64,000 nt of DNA, from positions 8,243,501-8,307,500 of the forward strand of contig NC_074713.1 of assembly GCF_947242115.1 (NCBI RefSeq), given 5' to 3'. The stretch comes from Biomphalaria glabrata (Eukaryota; Mollusca; Gastropoda; Planorbidae). The notes below the pieces were generated by a model. The model saw only the letters and a program-made list of their open reading frames with translations, searched no databases and was not told where the DNA came from. The translations under genes were made by a program, and so were the position numbers. Each line of letters opens with the position of its first letter. The first letter of the stretch is position 1. This document shows, piece by piece, positions 53,494 to 64,000 of this stretch.

Positions 53494-53924
53494 TCCCTAG
53501 GGAATAGGGATACCCAACAAAAGTGTTTGCACTACTTTATATTTTAAAACCAGAAACAAAAAAAAATGTTTTTGTTTTAAATCAATTCTTCTTGTATGAA
53601 GCTGATAGTTGTCTACAGTTTCTCATTCTATGTATTTCTTCTAATGCTTCATTCTTGCAACTCTTTACTGAATAGAAAGAACCATGTGAGTCGATTGCAG
53701 TCATTTCCACCCAGGCTGTATTCACAAAGACGAATACCAAATTAAATGTTCAGATTGAACTTCAGACGATTATAGTTGGAAAAGATGAACACTCACAACA
53801 GTGGTGGCGAATCAGCTGCTTGTTTTTTCTCCCAAAGATATATTCTAAGGAAATTGTTAGAGTCGTTTTCGAAATACCCGTCCAGTTTTCTCTCAACTTT
53901 TTGAGTCCACTAAGAGTTTGCAAG

Positions 53925-54125
53925 GAGGCGCGGTGGCTGCGCGTCAAAATTCTGGACTTTTGATACGGGGACTGGGTTCAAATCCTGGAATTTTTAATTT
54001 CGGATCTTTGGGCGCCTCTGAATACACCCAGATACCTGACATTAGTAGGGGAAAAGTAAAGGCGGTTGGTCATTGTGCTGACCACGTGACACCCTCTTCG
54101 ACCTTTACATTCTTTGCAAGGTTTG
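53925..54125 (+). mobile_element. SINE (family 1) with 13-bp target duplication
   Basis: gaggcgcggtggctgcgcgt (A box), ctgggttcaaatcctgg (B box), ttttaatttcggatctttgg, gcgcctctgaatacaccc, cattgtgctgaccacgtgac. Flanked by aagagtttgcaag at 53912-53924 and 54126-54138. The long target duplication is what LINE-driven insertion produces. Confidence 0.85.
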
Positions 54126-54773
54126 AAGAGTTTGCAAGCTAACAAGAGGAATTGAAAAAAACTTAACTTATCAAGACTTTATTTAAGGCCTACAATTAAT
54201 AAAGAACTTGATCTAGGCCTATAGATATAGTTGTTTATAAAGAACAAAATAAATAGAAATTGATTTATTAAAAACGATTGACTAGCTTAAATAGGGTCTA
54301 CTCTTGATTTAAAAAAAGCATAAAACGACTTATTGGTCTAACTTTAGATACAAGCGCACAACAAAAGTCCAAGCTGTCCTCTAAATAGTCATGAAGCCAA
54401 TCTGCCCTTTAAAATGTATAGAATCAAAGAATCGTTTCTTTCTGCCATTTTGGCCTTCACAATTGAAAAGCAAAAGTAAAAGTGAAACAAGGACTTCCTA
54501 CAATCACGTAGTCAAAAGTCTGCAAGAAAACGCTGCATTCGTTGGCTTTGAAGTAATAGATCTTGAGTCAATCTAGACTAACACTAATAAATCTGTGAGA
54601 CTAGAAATATTTTTACCAATTGTTTTTGTTTAGCGCTATTTCTTGCTGGTAGCTTGCTCAATACGCTAAGGTCCTATCAGTTGTCTGGACCAGTTGGGAA
54701 AGGAAGTGGGGGGGGGGGGGAGGTATCTGTGTGAATGTTGCCCTGATGACTTTGTAAATGGATTACAAATAGC

Positions 54774-54965
54774 AAACAAAATAATTAATTACCAATAGTT
54801 TCATTAACTAATAGGTTTAAATGTTTTAAAATTGATTCTTGTTTCGTCAGGGACAAGAAATAATTGTGCAAACTTTCAACTGGATCCGAGATTGAGTGTG
54901 GCAGAAATAACGTGTACAAACTTTTTACCTGACAGATTGAGTTGATATAAGCTTTGTAACAAGCA
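54774..54965 (+). repeat. Interspersed repeat R1, copy 2
   Basis: attaattaccaatagtttca, attgattcttgtttcgtcag, aataattgtgcaaactttca, ggatccgagattgagtgtgg, ataacgtgtacaaacttttt, gttgatataagctttgtaa. Probably the most complete copy here. Confidence 0.7.
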
Positions 54966-55054
54966 AAATCTAAAAAACAATGCTTATCTGAAGAAGAAGA
55001 ACTTCGTCCTTAAAACTATATTTACCAATAATGTACAAGTTATTTCCATTATTT

Positions 55055-55385
55055 GATATCCAGCTAAATAATTAATTGACTAATTGGGTATTTTTGTTTA
55101 TTGATTCATGTTTCATTAGGTACATGTTGTGTATTTATGTTTCCTGTTGTGTGTTGTGAACTGATCTGTTCTAGTGTGTCAAAATGTCATGGTGTCCAGG
55201 TCAGCTTGTGTGTGTGTGTGTACTGTGTTATGTGAACTGTTTTGTCATTCTTGTTCAATAAAGCCTAGCTTCAAGACATTTCCTGTAGTGTTTTATTAGG
55301 TCACTACAGTACAATAAATAATGATTTAAAGTTTTAACTTGATCAGAGAATGCGTGAGGGAGATAGAGTTTATACAATTATTTAA
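55055..55385 (+). repeat. Interspersed repeat R1, copy 3, split by a solo LTR
   Basis: The left part ends gattcatgtttcattaggta ca, and the right part resumes gtacaataaataatg, then aacttgatcagagaatg. The order is that of copies 1 and 2, with 184 bp inserted between. Confidence 0.7.
55125..55308 (+). mobile_element. Solo LTR
   Basis: 184 bp starting TGTTGTG and ending CACTACA, flanked by a perfect 5-bp duplication, gtaca at 55120-55124 and 55309-55313. It contains a TG microsatellite and an AATAAA near its 3' end. It is a relic of an LTR retrotransposon, probably Gypsy/BEL-type by size of duplication. No internal coding region is present, so it is a fossil left by LTR-LTR recombination. Confidence 0.75.
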
Positions 55386-55444
55386 GGGGACTAAACCCAA
55401 CATATTTAGCCATATATGTGAATGCTGAAGTATTAGTTTCCCTT

Positions 55445-55665
55445 GTTGCTATTAAACAAAAATAATGAATTACTAGTAATTAATTGTCTAATTCGTTACT
55501 TTTCAAAAATTAATACGTGTCTTATCTATGTCATGACTAATTGTGTGAAGTTTCAGCGTGATCCGAGAATAGGTGTGGGGGATATCACGTGTACACACTT
55601 TTTACCAGACAGACAAACAGACAGACAGACAAACAGAGTTGATATAACAAATCTATAACCAACTG
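55445..55665 (+). repeat. Interspersed repeat R1, copy 4
   Basis: gtaattaattgtctaattcg, actaattgtgtgaagtttca, gcgtgatccgagaatagg, gatatcacgtgtacacactt, ttaccagacagacaaacaga, gttgatataac. An expanded CAGA tract lies near its 3' end. Confidence 0.7.
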
Positions 55666-56128
55666 AGTGATTCAGTTGTATTGAAGAACCGAGTTTCTAA
55701 AACGTTCAAAAAGTGTAACATGGAACGCACTTTGATTCACACACTGACTTGAGACTTAAACTTGTCCGTGACGGAGTGCAGTCATAGGAAAAAGCCATTT
55801 CGCACTTTTTGTTTTCAAGGAACTATGTCTAACTATTGATACTTTGGTACACATTGTTTCAGAGTAGGACCTATATACTAACCTTACATAATCTTATGTA
55901 ACATTCACTATTCACTACTGGCCTTTCAAGAACTCAATTGTTAGTTGGGCTTAACCTGCATGTTAGGTTTGCAAGTTTTAGTGATCTACTCAAGCTTTGA
56001 AGACTGTTTAAGCAAACCTAGCAGAATTAACATCCAAACAAGAGAATACATTTAGTTCATCGTTTCAAATGACGATACAGACACTCCATAAGTAGAGGAT
56101 TTATTAAAATTTCAGGTCACCTTAAAGT

Positions 56129-58861
56129 ATGCAGAAGGTGAATCTCAGCACATTTGAAGAGTTTTGTGGAGGACCATTCTTTGTAAGTGAATTGAATGAA
56201 GTGCTTAGCCTAAAATATTTCTGATACAAACACCTGCTTAATACACTCGGGACCATCGTAACGACTTTGTCTATTAGTTAATGTACTTTTTAAGAGAATC
56301 ATAGTAAAAATTAAACATTCTTGGACTCAACACTGAGTGAAATAGAATATATATTTCACTTCGTTTGAATAGCAATCATTTTAGGATTTTTTGTTATTAC
56401 TATTATATATTGTCTCACATATTACTATATTTATGTGTAGACTAACCACTGGCGGATACAAGGGGGGGGGGGTGGCAATGCGACTGTCCAGCTACAGTGA
56501 GGTTCAGACTTTGTATATCTGCTTTAGCTAGCCTTTAAAACGTTTTGAACTGAAAAAATGTGACTTCGTAAAAAAACAACTAAAGTCATTACAGGACACA
56601 ATTTCTTATTTTATATATTCATATTATAAGGCGATACTTCTATTCTAGTATTTCTCTTAATTTACCTTGTATTTGCCTTCTTTTACCTTTTATCTTCCTT
56701 TACCCCTTCTTTTACCTTTTATCTTCCTTTCCCTTGTATTTGCCTTCTTTTACCTTTTACCTTCCTTTCCCTTGTATTTGCCCTCTTTTACCTTTTATCT
56801 TCCTTTCCCTTGTATTTGCCCTCTTTTACCTTTTATCTTCCTTTCCCTTGTATTTGCCCTCTTTTACCTTTTATCTTCCTTTACCCCTTCTTTTACCTTT
56901 TATCTTCCTTTCCCTTGTATTTGCCCTCTTTTACCTTTTATCTTCCTTTACCCATTCTTTTACCTTTTATCTTCCTTTCCCTTGTATTTGCCCTCTTTTA
57001 CCTTTTATCTTCCTTTCCCTTGTATTTGCCTTCTTTTACCTTTTATCTTCCTTTCCCTTGTATTTGCCCTCTTTTACCTTTTATCTTCCTTTCCCTTGTA
57101 TTTGCCCTCTTTTACCTTTTATCTTCCTTTCCCTTGTATTTGCCCTCTTTTACCTTTTATCTTCCTTTCCCTTGTATTTGCCCTCTTTTACCTTTTATCT
57201 TCCTTTCCCTTGTATTTGCCCTCTTTTACCTTTTATCTCCATTTCCCTTGTATTTGCCCTCTTTTACCTTTTTATCTTCCTTTCCCTTGTAGAACTTGAG
57301 CACGTTATGGTACAATGAGTGGCCACAGTTCACATCATGCTTCATGTCCACTGTCTTGGTGTGGCTACCGTGTGGCTACGTGTGGCTACTCCTGCCTTAC
57401 TTCATGTGTGACGTGAACAACAAACTCAGCACAAACAACTTAGATTTGTTATTTACCAATGAAAATCATCCCACAGCCACTGCGAACGGCGGACTATCTA
57501 ATGTGAGCCACAAGAAGTTATCTGCTCCAGTCTCTGTACTGTGTATGGTCAAAATGGTGAGATACATTTCAAAATATAGATTTTATAATTTTATCCTTTT
57601 AAACATTATATTGTATGCAAACGCGACATGATTACAGAGCATTTGATAGAAAGTCGAAAGTACCTCAACACCAGAAGTAAGTCAGTTAATGCATCAATTA
57701 TTTCCTTTATTTCTTAGAGAATTTCGAAGAATGTTAAAATGCTTATAAAATATTAATCTAATTTACATAGGTGAGATTCAGAAAGAGTGAGGGTTAGTGA
57801 GAGAACGGAAAACAGATAGAGTAAGGGAGAGTGAGAGAGGAAGATTCAGAAAGAGTGAGGGTCAGTGAGAGAACGGAAAACAGCTAGAGTAAGGGAGAGT
57901 GAGAGAGGCAGATTCAGAAAGAGTGAGGGTCAGAGAATAAAGACAGAGAGATTGAGAGAGATATGACTTAAACTCTGAATGTTTTTATCTTCAGATATCC
58001 ACAGCTTTAATGGCAGTACTCTCTCTCATCCATTTCGTTATTGATGTTCGAAATGAACGTCCCGCTTCAATGATTCTTGCCTCTGCCATTTTTACCGCTA
58101 CCTACGTGAGTGTTAACAATGTTGTCATGAAATTTATAAATCAACCAGAATCTCTGTATCTGCTAGGGGTTTCTAGGAAGTGCTAGGGGTTTTTAGTAAG
58201 TGCTAGGGATTTCTAGGAAGTGCTAGGGGTTTCTAGGAAGTGCTAGGGGTTTCTAGGAAGTAATAGGGATTTCTAGGAAGTGATAGGGATTTCTAGGAAG
58301 TGATAGGGATTTCTAGGAAGTGCTAGGGATTTCTAGGAAGTGCTAGGGATTTCTAGGAAGTGATAGGGGTTTCTAGGAAGTGCTAGGGGTTTTTAGTAAG
58401 TGCTAGGGGTTTCTAGGAAGTGATAGGGGTTTTTAGTAAGTGCTAGGGATTTCTAGGAAGTGCTATGGATTTCTAGGAAGTGATAAAGGGTTTCTAGGTG
58501 GTGCTCGAGGCTCGAGGATCTGTCTATCCGTCTATAGGTATGCGTATGTATTTATTTATGTATGACTTTTTTTTATAGTTCGTCCATCGTGGTTCGATGA
58601 TGACCCATTCGTCATCCAGGGGGTTGAGGGCTTTGCACTGGGGTTTTGTGCCTCCTCATGTGGCTGGTGAGACCTATGTAAGCCCGGAATGTTCGGCTGC
58701 ACACTGGGCAGGTTATTCCAGCTGGAGATAGTGTCATTGGCCTTGCTTTTCTTCTCTGGCGTTCTTCTTCTGCCATCGTTGTATGACTTACATCAGATTA
58801 GATAGAAAGAAAGTTAGACAGATAGACAGACATATAGATAAATAGATAAATAGATAGATAG

Positions 58862-58928
<67 letters not shown>

Positions 58929-61900
58929 AAGAAAGATAGATAGATAGATAGTTCCACAATGCATATATCACCTATAATTATGTTTATAAATATTGATTTT
59001 AAAGAAATGGTTTGAGGGGGGAGAGAATAGTTAACAATAACTTAAGTTTTAGAATTGAATGATAGTATTTGTTTCCCCCCAAGGTTCTGATAGCCATTGA
59101 ACTGAGGTACGAGAGACACAAGAACCGTAACCCCACATTTGTGTCCTTTTACTTCTATACCCTGAACAGTTTCTTCGGCATTATACCAATATACACCTGG
59201 ATACTTGCGGAAGTAAGAACATTTTTTTTGAATACATTAATATTGGTACAACTAATTAGCATAGAAGTGACTATTTTTATAATTAAATTAATTACTGCAA
59301 TCTGCTCCTTTTTTTAAATTGAGTTTTTCTTCTATCCAGTTGAATTAATAAAGAAAGCAATAAATTACAGTAGAAAAAAAAAGAGAGAAATGTCGGGGCG
59401 ATATAATTGATAGTTGAAGATTAGGATTGATTTTTAAAATTAATAGACAAAAATAAACAATGTTAAAGATTTATATTGAAAGATCGCTGTTATCGACTAT
59501 ATAGTGCAGAGCGTGTTGCGTAGGGAGATTAGGAATTACATTCTTCCAGTTAAAATTTAAAAATTCACTCTTATTCTGTTCTTTTAAAAAATACACAGCT
59601 TTTCGATACTTTTGAATTATGTACTTCTTGTAAAAAACAGCTAGATAGCCAAACATTGTCATCATTTAAAGAAAATAATCTAAGTATTGTTCCTAAAGTG
59701 ATGTAACAGTTGTTATTGCCATTCAATACTACTAAGCCAGAGCTTTGACTGGGTTGTCTCCCGTCTATTAAGTACTGGCTTCTCATTTACTTCTTCTATT
59801 TAGGATGGTGGTCAAAGTGTCCCAGAGTTCAGTTTAGTTGTCCTTGTGGAAGTCCTGAATGTCCTCTGTTTTGTTTTGTCCTTTTTGCCAGACAGTGTTC
59901 TAAAGACTTATCAGAAAGTAATCGCCAAGCAGGTAATTGCATTATTTTTTAAAAACTTTCTCCAGTCCCATAATTCTCCAAAATTCTATAAAATCACACC
60001 CACTAAACAGCCTTATACTCCTTTTTCTGGTATTAAGCATTCGTTTCATGTTAGAAACTTAGTAAAGAATACAAATACGTTTATCCCCCACAATGGAAGA
60101 CTTCCTGCTGGCTTTCATAAGATCTACACCAAATTTAGACTAACGTTGGCACCAGGATGAAAAGTATTTAGATTTTTAAATAATTTTTGTTAAACCTCAA
60201 TCATATACAACTGAATCATACCACAACTAAATTCAATACTTTCCTATTTCAGTTTTGATTATATGACATGCAAATCTTACAATAAAAAAATCACCTGCTC
60301 ACAACAATGACTCATCCATCCCCATCATCATCATCATCATCACCATCAGTCGTTTGACTTTCGTTGTAGGGGTGCTGGGACAGTTCACGTGACCTGAGGG
60401 CCTGCAAGAGGGTCCGAAACTCGAGAGTGGGAAGTCCACTCTGCTCATCACTTCCACTGTTGGCTAGAGTTTCCCACAATGGGGAGTGGTTGGACGAAGG
60501 TTTTTTGACATCCCCAGTATCAGAACTGTCACTGGGTACGACGCGTTCCTCTACTACGACTCAGCCCGCAAAGGCCGCGCCAGTCAGCCCAATTTTGCCC
60601 ATTAGAGAGACCCGCGAATCAGCCGAGTTCCAGGAGAACGCGACCAACCCTCGAGTTGGTGTCCAGCGCTATCCGCTTTTCGGAGAACCCGTAAGTCTCT
60701 CTTACTCACCGTTGTCCCGGGGCCCTACAGGGGGGGGGGGGCTAGACAAATCCCCTTTGTTTGCACTTTTACACTTGCCGACTTACATTCATCAGCGGTA
60801 AGCAACCAGTACCCTTGGCCACCCCTTTGAAGAGCGGGGTGTTCACCCGACGACCACGATGAGGTGGTACTGGATCGCCGGGGTTCACATGACCAAATCC
60901 TTCCACTTTTCCCAGTCTGCAGCTGTTCTTAGCCGTATATGAAGAGAGAGTCCGGTCCATTCTTTTATATTAATCCAGCCATCTTTTCTTTGGAAGACCT
61001 TCTCTTCGTGTTCTCTCCGCTGTGTCTTGAAGAATAACTTTTAATCGTGAGTCATGTCTTACAGCGACTACAAACACATATAAGCTTTGTTATGGTGGTT
61101 AATAAATAACATACATCTTAATCAACTCTTTCCTCAGAAACTTTGTCCAGAAGTTCAAGCCTCGTACCCCTCCCAGCTCTTCTTTCATTGGATGCTCGGG
61201 TAAGTCTTGTGGTGTGAGCCGCGCTCTCAAATCTAGGTTTTTGTGTATTTATTTTATATGTATAGGTTAGTGCTAGGTTACATGTAATTTAGTCTTTTGT
61301 ACATTTTATATAGGCTAGTGCAGAGTAGAACACACTAATGCCGCTAATCGTTACTAGTCTGCTACTTGTAGTTTTTTTTTCCCTGTAATTTGTGTTTGCC
61401 AGAAAGCAAAACATAGTTTCTAAATAGTTAAATGATGTTGAAATTAAAAACATCTTTTGATAAATTTCATACCTCGTAAGTAAAACAACTTATCAGGGAA
61501 TTTAGTAAGGGGACATCATCGTCTTTCAAGAAATAAAATGTAAAAAAAAAAATAGAGGGATAAACAGACAAACAGACAGATAAATACATCTGTACAACAT
61601 AGCATAATGTGCTATTTGGTAACGTGAGAAAGACAGACGATGAGTTATAAGTATACAGCTTGGTATAAAACTAGATTGTTTCTTGAGTTCAACCAGGTTT
61701 AGATTAAATAATCGTCTGCTTGGTGAATTAAAAGGCGGCCCGCATTTGCTTTGGCTACACAATGCCAGCATTGACCGGAGAATGTTTATAATTGTTTCAC
61801 ATGCCCCACAGACCAAAGAGAGTCCAAATGTGGACTCATAATTTCTCTATACAATTATTTTGGTTTGTGTGTCTGTCTTTACAGGTTGATGATAACTGGG

Positions 61901-64000
61901 TTCAAACGTGAGATAAAAATCGATGACGTGTTCGATCTGAACCCTAGAGACCAGGGGCGGCGCCTGAATCCTTTGTTTGACATCTATTGGGACAAGGAAG
62001 TGAAAAAAGCTGAAGCCTTTAACAAATCTTACTTCCCAGAGTAAACTTAGAACTTTTTTTTAAAGAAAACATTATTTAATAATTTTCTTCGTCATCGTAA
62101 TAAGAGTTGAGTCTTAGAATCTCTAGGCCCACGGTATTCGATATAGAAAAAAAATTAGAAATTAGAATGAACATGTAAAACATTGATTTAGTAAAGTAAA
62201 GTTCCCCTTTTAGACCTTGCGATCTTTAGGCCAGATTGTGTTAAGGCAGTGTTTCTCTGGCAAACGGGTAACGAGTAGGGTGTTATGCAGCCAGCACAAC
62301 GATCAACCGCCTTAACTCTCCCCAACTAATGTCAGGTACCCATTAGAGTTGGGTGGACTCAGGGGTGCCCTAAAAATCCCGAAGTTCAAAATTCCAGTCT
62401 CCACTGAGATTCGAGCCCAGGACTCTAGGTTCGAAAGCCATGCGTTTAACCACTCAGCCATCACGCTCCCCCCCCCCCCCCCCCCTAAAAATGATTTTCA
62501 ACTAAGAATAACATAGACCATGGGTTGAAATCCTTTTGAAAGCTGGTGTTTTATTTCTTGAAGGGTAGGGTGAATTTAGAGCTCTCAAGCCGCAGGGGCG
62601 TATTGGGGCTGGTTATTTGTTGGGGAAGTAAATAGATGACCTCTGGACCTTTATATCAACTATCCCATACATAGATATGTCTCAAGGGGAAAAGATATTG
62701 AAGTAAATCATCAGAAAAGTTTTACTAAAGCTGCTCAAGCGAATTGAGAATAACTATAACTCATTAAGCTTTACTCTTGTTATGTAAAGATATGTGAGCT
62801 TGCTTACCGTTGAAATGTCTTCAATAGGAAACTGAGGAGAACAAGTTACGACCTTGCTAGTGGCCACGGCAAGTCACAACGGCTCTCTTTAGTGAGTTAT
62901 GATGGCACCAATGAAAAGACAACTCTGCTGTTTGCTGATGAGTCGAAAATTGGAACAGAGGTAAATCTGTTTTTACCAAAGGAGGGGGGGCATAAGTTGT
63001 AGAATGCTGAAGTATATTGTTTTAAAACAAACCAATTTTAAATTATAGGCTATCGATAAATGGAATACGTAAAATAAAACAAAATACAAAAAAATACTGA
63101 AAAAAAAACAACAAAGCTTATATTAAGTGTATCGGTAAGCTTGGATCAGTCATGTAATTAAATTAGTAATAAGCCTTAAACGACAATCTGTAAAGGGCAC
63201 TAATGCAGATTTTGCCATAACTTCAAACAAGTACTATTTCTTTCCCTTGTTTGAGATACCAAAACAAAGTAATTTATTACCAATAGTTAATTAACTAATT
63301 GTTTGTTTGTTTTTAAAAATTGATTCTTGTTTTGTCATGTGAAGACATAATAGTGCTAAATTTCAGGCTGATCCGAGATATATAAGCTTTGTAATAAGCG
63401 CTGTTAGGAAAACACAATTAAAAATTGATTACATCGCATTGAGAATTTGCATGATACATTTAAAACGCAATAATGTCCCCTTTGTTTAATTTTCTACTGT
63501 TAAGGTCTGGTTCACTCTTTAATTAAGCAATAAAATACTTTAACATAGAAAAGAAGAGAAAGTGATCATGAGAAATATGGTGGCACTATAAGCAACCTAT
63601 AGAAACATGAAACAAAATAAAAAAGAGGAAGAGTGGGAGATATTTTGAACCAAACAATGTCAAGAACGCTAAATGGAAAGATTTCAATTGCCAACTAAAT
63701 AATAAAAGTGACTGTATTGAAACGAAATAATTTAGAAATGAGATTTTACAGTGCTTAAAAGTGCACAAAATAATGGTATGGCTTTAAAAAATACATAGCT
63801 CATCAACACTTTCTGTACTCTATATACCAGAAACACCAAAATGGCTAGCTACCCACCATAGATGCATAATTCCAATACATTTCTATTTGTATGATTTGCA
63901 GCTACCTAGCAGGGAAAAGAAACCAAAAATTCCAAGTCTGACAAAGGTCTTGCTGCAAATGATATGGAAGAATATCGTGGCGGCCATGCTGCAGAAGGTC
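56129..64000 (+). CDS. ABCC/MRP-type ABC transporter, N-terminal part
   Basis: Ten exons so far: 56129-56182, 57293-57556, 57995-58105, 59084-59212, 59804-59932, 60370-60690, 61138-61199, 61885-62040, 62828-62960, 63902 to the window edge. Phases agree; about 486 codons. It starts MQKVNLSTFEEFCGG, the short ABCC extracellular N-terminus. Five membrane segments follow (FMSTVLVWLPCGYVWLLLPY, ISTALMAVLSLIHFVI, ASMILASAIFTATYVLIAI, TLNSFFGIIPIYTWI, FSLVVLVEVLNVLCFVL), which is TMD0. Then comes the L0 linker with YPLFGEPKLCPE and FHWMLGLMITGFKREIKIDD, like MRP1 SPLFSET...CPE. The last exon (IPSLTKVLLQMIWKNIV) enters TMD1. MRPs are plasma-membrane ATP-driven exporters of glutathione and other conjugates. 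Both nucleotide-binding domains lie outside the window. Exon 6 adds about 95 residues rich in Ser/Thr/Arg to the linker; an in-frame acceptor-like ttccag at 60627-60632 would remove most of it. Which ABCC paralogue is not resolved. Confidence 0.9.
56661..57290 (+). repeat. 38-bp pyrimidine-rich minisatellite ending at a splice acceptor
   Basis: About 17 units of tttaccttttatcttccttt plus cccttgtatttgccctct, with a few shorter units of about 29 bp. The coding strand is nearly all pyrimidine. The final unit reads cccttgtag and its AG is the acceptor of ABCC exon 2 (57293). The three 160-210-codon open frames here are products of the repeat, since 38 is not a multiple of 3. Confidence 0.92.
57775..57950. 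repeat. 68-bp purine-rich tandem repeat
   Basis: gattcagaaagagtgagggt starts at 57775, 57843 and 57911, with agagaacggaaaacag and gtaagggagagtgagagagg between. About 2.5 copies lie in ABCC intron 2. Confidence 0.88.
58161..58500. repeat. 20-bp minisatellite, 17 units
   Basis: The unit tgctaggggtttctaggaag has variants at a few positions (ggg/gga, tgct/tgat, tctaggaag/tttagtaag). It starts 55 bp after ABCC exon 3. Variant units are interspersed, which suggests repeated unequal exchange. Confidence 0.93.
58575..58790. other. Unclassified repeat-like block in ABCC intron 3
   Basis: gttcgtccatcgtggttcga, tgatgacccattcgtcatcc, cctcctcatgtggctggtga and similar sequence are far more GC-rich and complex than the neighbourhood. 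It looks like an inserted repeat of unknown class. No ends or coding trace recognised. Confidence 0.35.
58795..58955. repeat. GATA/GACA microsatellite
   Basis: A long run of gata units, with gaca and gaaa variants, in ABCC intron 3. Confidence 0.92.
62190..62472 (-). mobile_element. SINE (family 1), near full length, in ABCC intron 8
   Basis: The minus strand carries gcgtgatggctgagtggtta (A box), ctgggctcgaatctcag (B box), gggatttttagggcacccct, gagtccacccaactctaat, ggtacctgacattagttggg and ends gatcgcaaggtctaaaaggg. A poly-C tract of about 20 bases abuts its head at 62468-62485. Confidence 0.82.
63255..63400 (+). repeat. Interspersed repeat R1, copy 5 (partial)
   Basis: tttattaccaatagttaatt, attgattcttgttttgtcat, aatagtgctaaatttcaggc, tgatccgagatatataagct. 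The region between ccgaga and ataagctttg is deleted relative to copy 2. Located in ABCC intron 9. Confidence 0.65.

Noticed and set aside
53925-54000. Possible tRNA gene
   Set aside because: A and B boxes are present, but the cloverleaf is not completed and the flanking target duplication shows it is a SINE head.
56667-57318. Three overlapping long open frames (160-210 codons) rich in Phe, Leu and Pro
   Set aside because: They are the three reading frames of a 38-bp tandem repeat, with no codon bias or start context; the DNA is the pyrimidine tract before an ABCC exon.
58161-58500. CRISPR-like regular repeat
   Set aside because: Units are contiguous 20-mers with no spacers, in an intron of a eukaryotic gene; it is a minisatellite.

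Overview
The window is eukaryotic, AT-rich, repeat-dense DNA with intron-split genes. The protein sequences, the tRNA-derived SINEs and the mix of hAT, TTAA-target and LINE relics fit a mollusc, most likely a freshwater pulmonate gastropod. That placement is inference; no rRNA, tRNA or mitochondrial marker is present to settle it.

Six protein-coding genes can be assembled exon by exon with consistent splice phases. From left to right they are: a YY1 transcription factor (+, 4891-11088, 387 aa); PAF1, the elongation-complex subunit (-, 24822-15582, 511 aa); MED29, a Mediator subunit (+, 25217-27911, 199 aa); an unrecognised coiled-coil protein (-, 34448-28906, 258 aa); DRAP1/NC2-alpha (+, 40597-48523, 325 aa); and the 5' part of an ABCC/MRP-type ABC transporter (+, 56129 to beyond 64000). 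PAF1 and MED29 are head to head, with 394 bp between start codons, an arrangement I recall from human chromosome 19. MED29 and the coiled-coil gene converge. Four of the six genes act directly on RNA polymerase II transcription.

Region by region: 1-4.8 kb is gene-free (CTAG-rich DNA, LINE tails, a LINE split by a hAT MITE, a SINE). 4.9-14.4 kb holds YY1 and its probable long 3' UTR; its first intron has a tight cluster of YY1 binding motifs. 15.5-24.8 kb is PAF1, with several intronic repeats including a 157-bp duplication that copies a splice donor. 25.2-28.3 kb is MED29. 28.9-34.5 kb is the coiled-coil gene. 34.5-40.3 kb is a graveyard of LINE 3' ends plus a 2.2-kb terminal-inverted-repeat transposon carrying a LINE tail. 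40.6-48.5 kb is DRAP1, with a LINE RNase H fragment in one intron. 48.5-56 kb is intergenic with SINEs, MITEs, an interspersed repeat family and a solo LTR. 56-64 kb is the ABCC gene, whose introns contain four kinds of tandem array, one of which abuts a splice acceptor.
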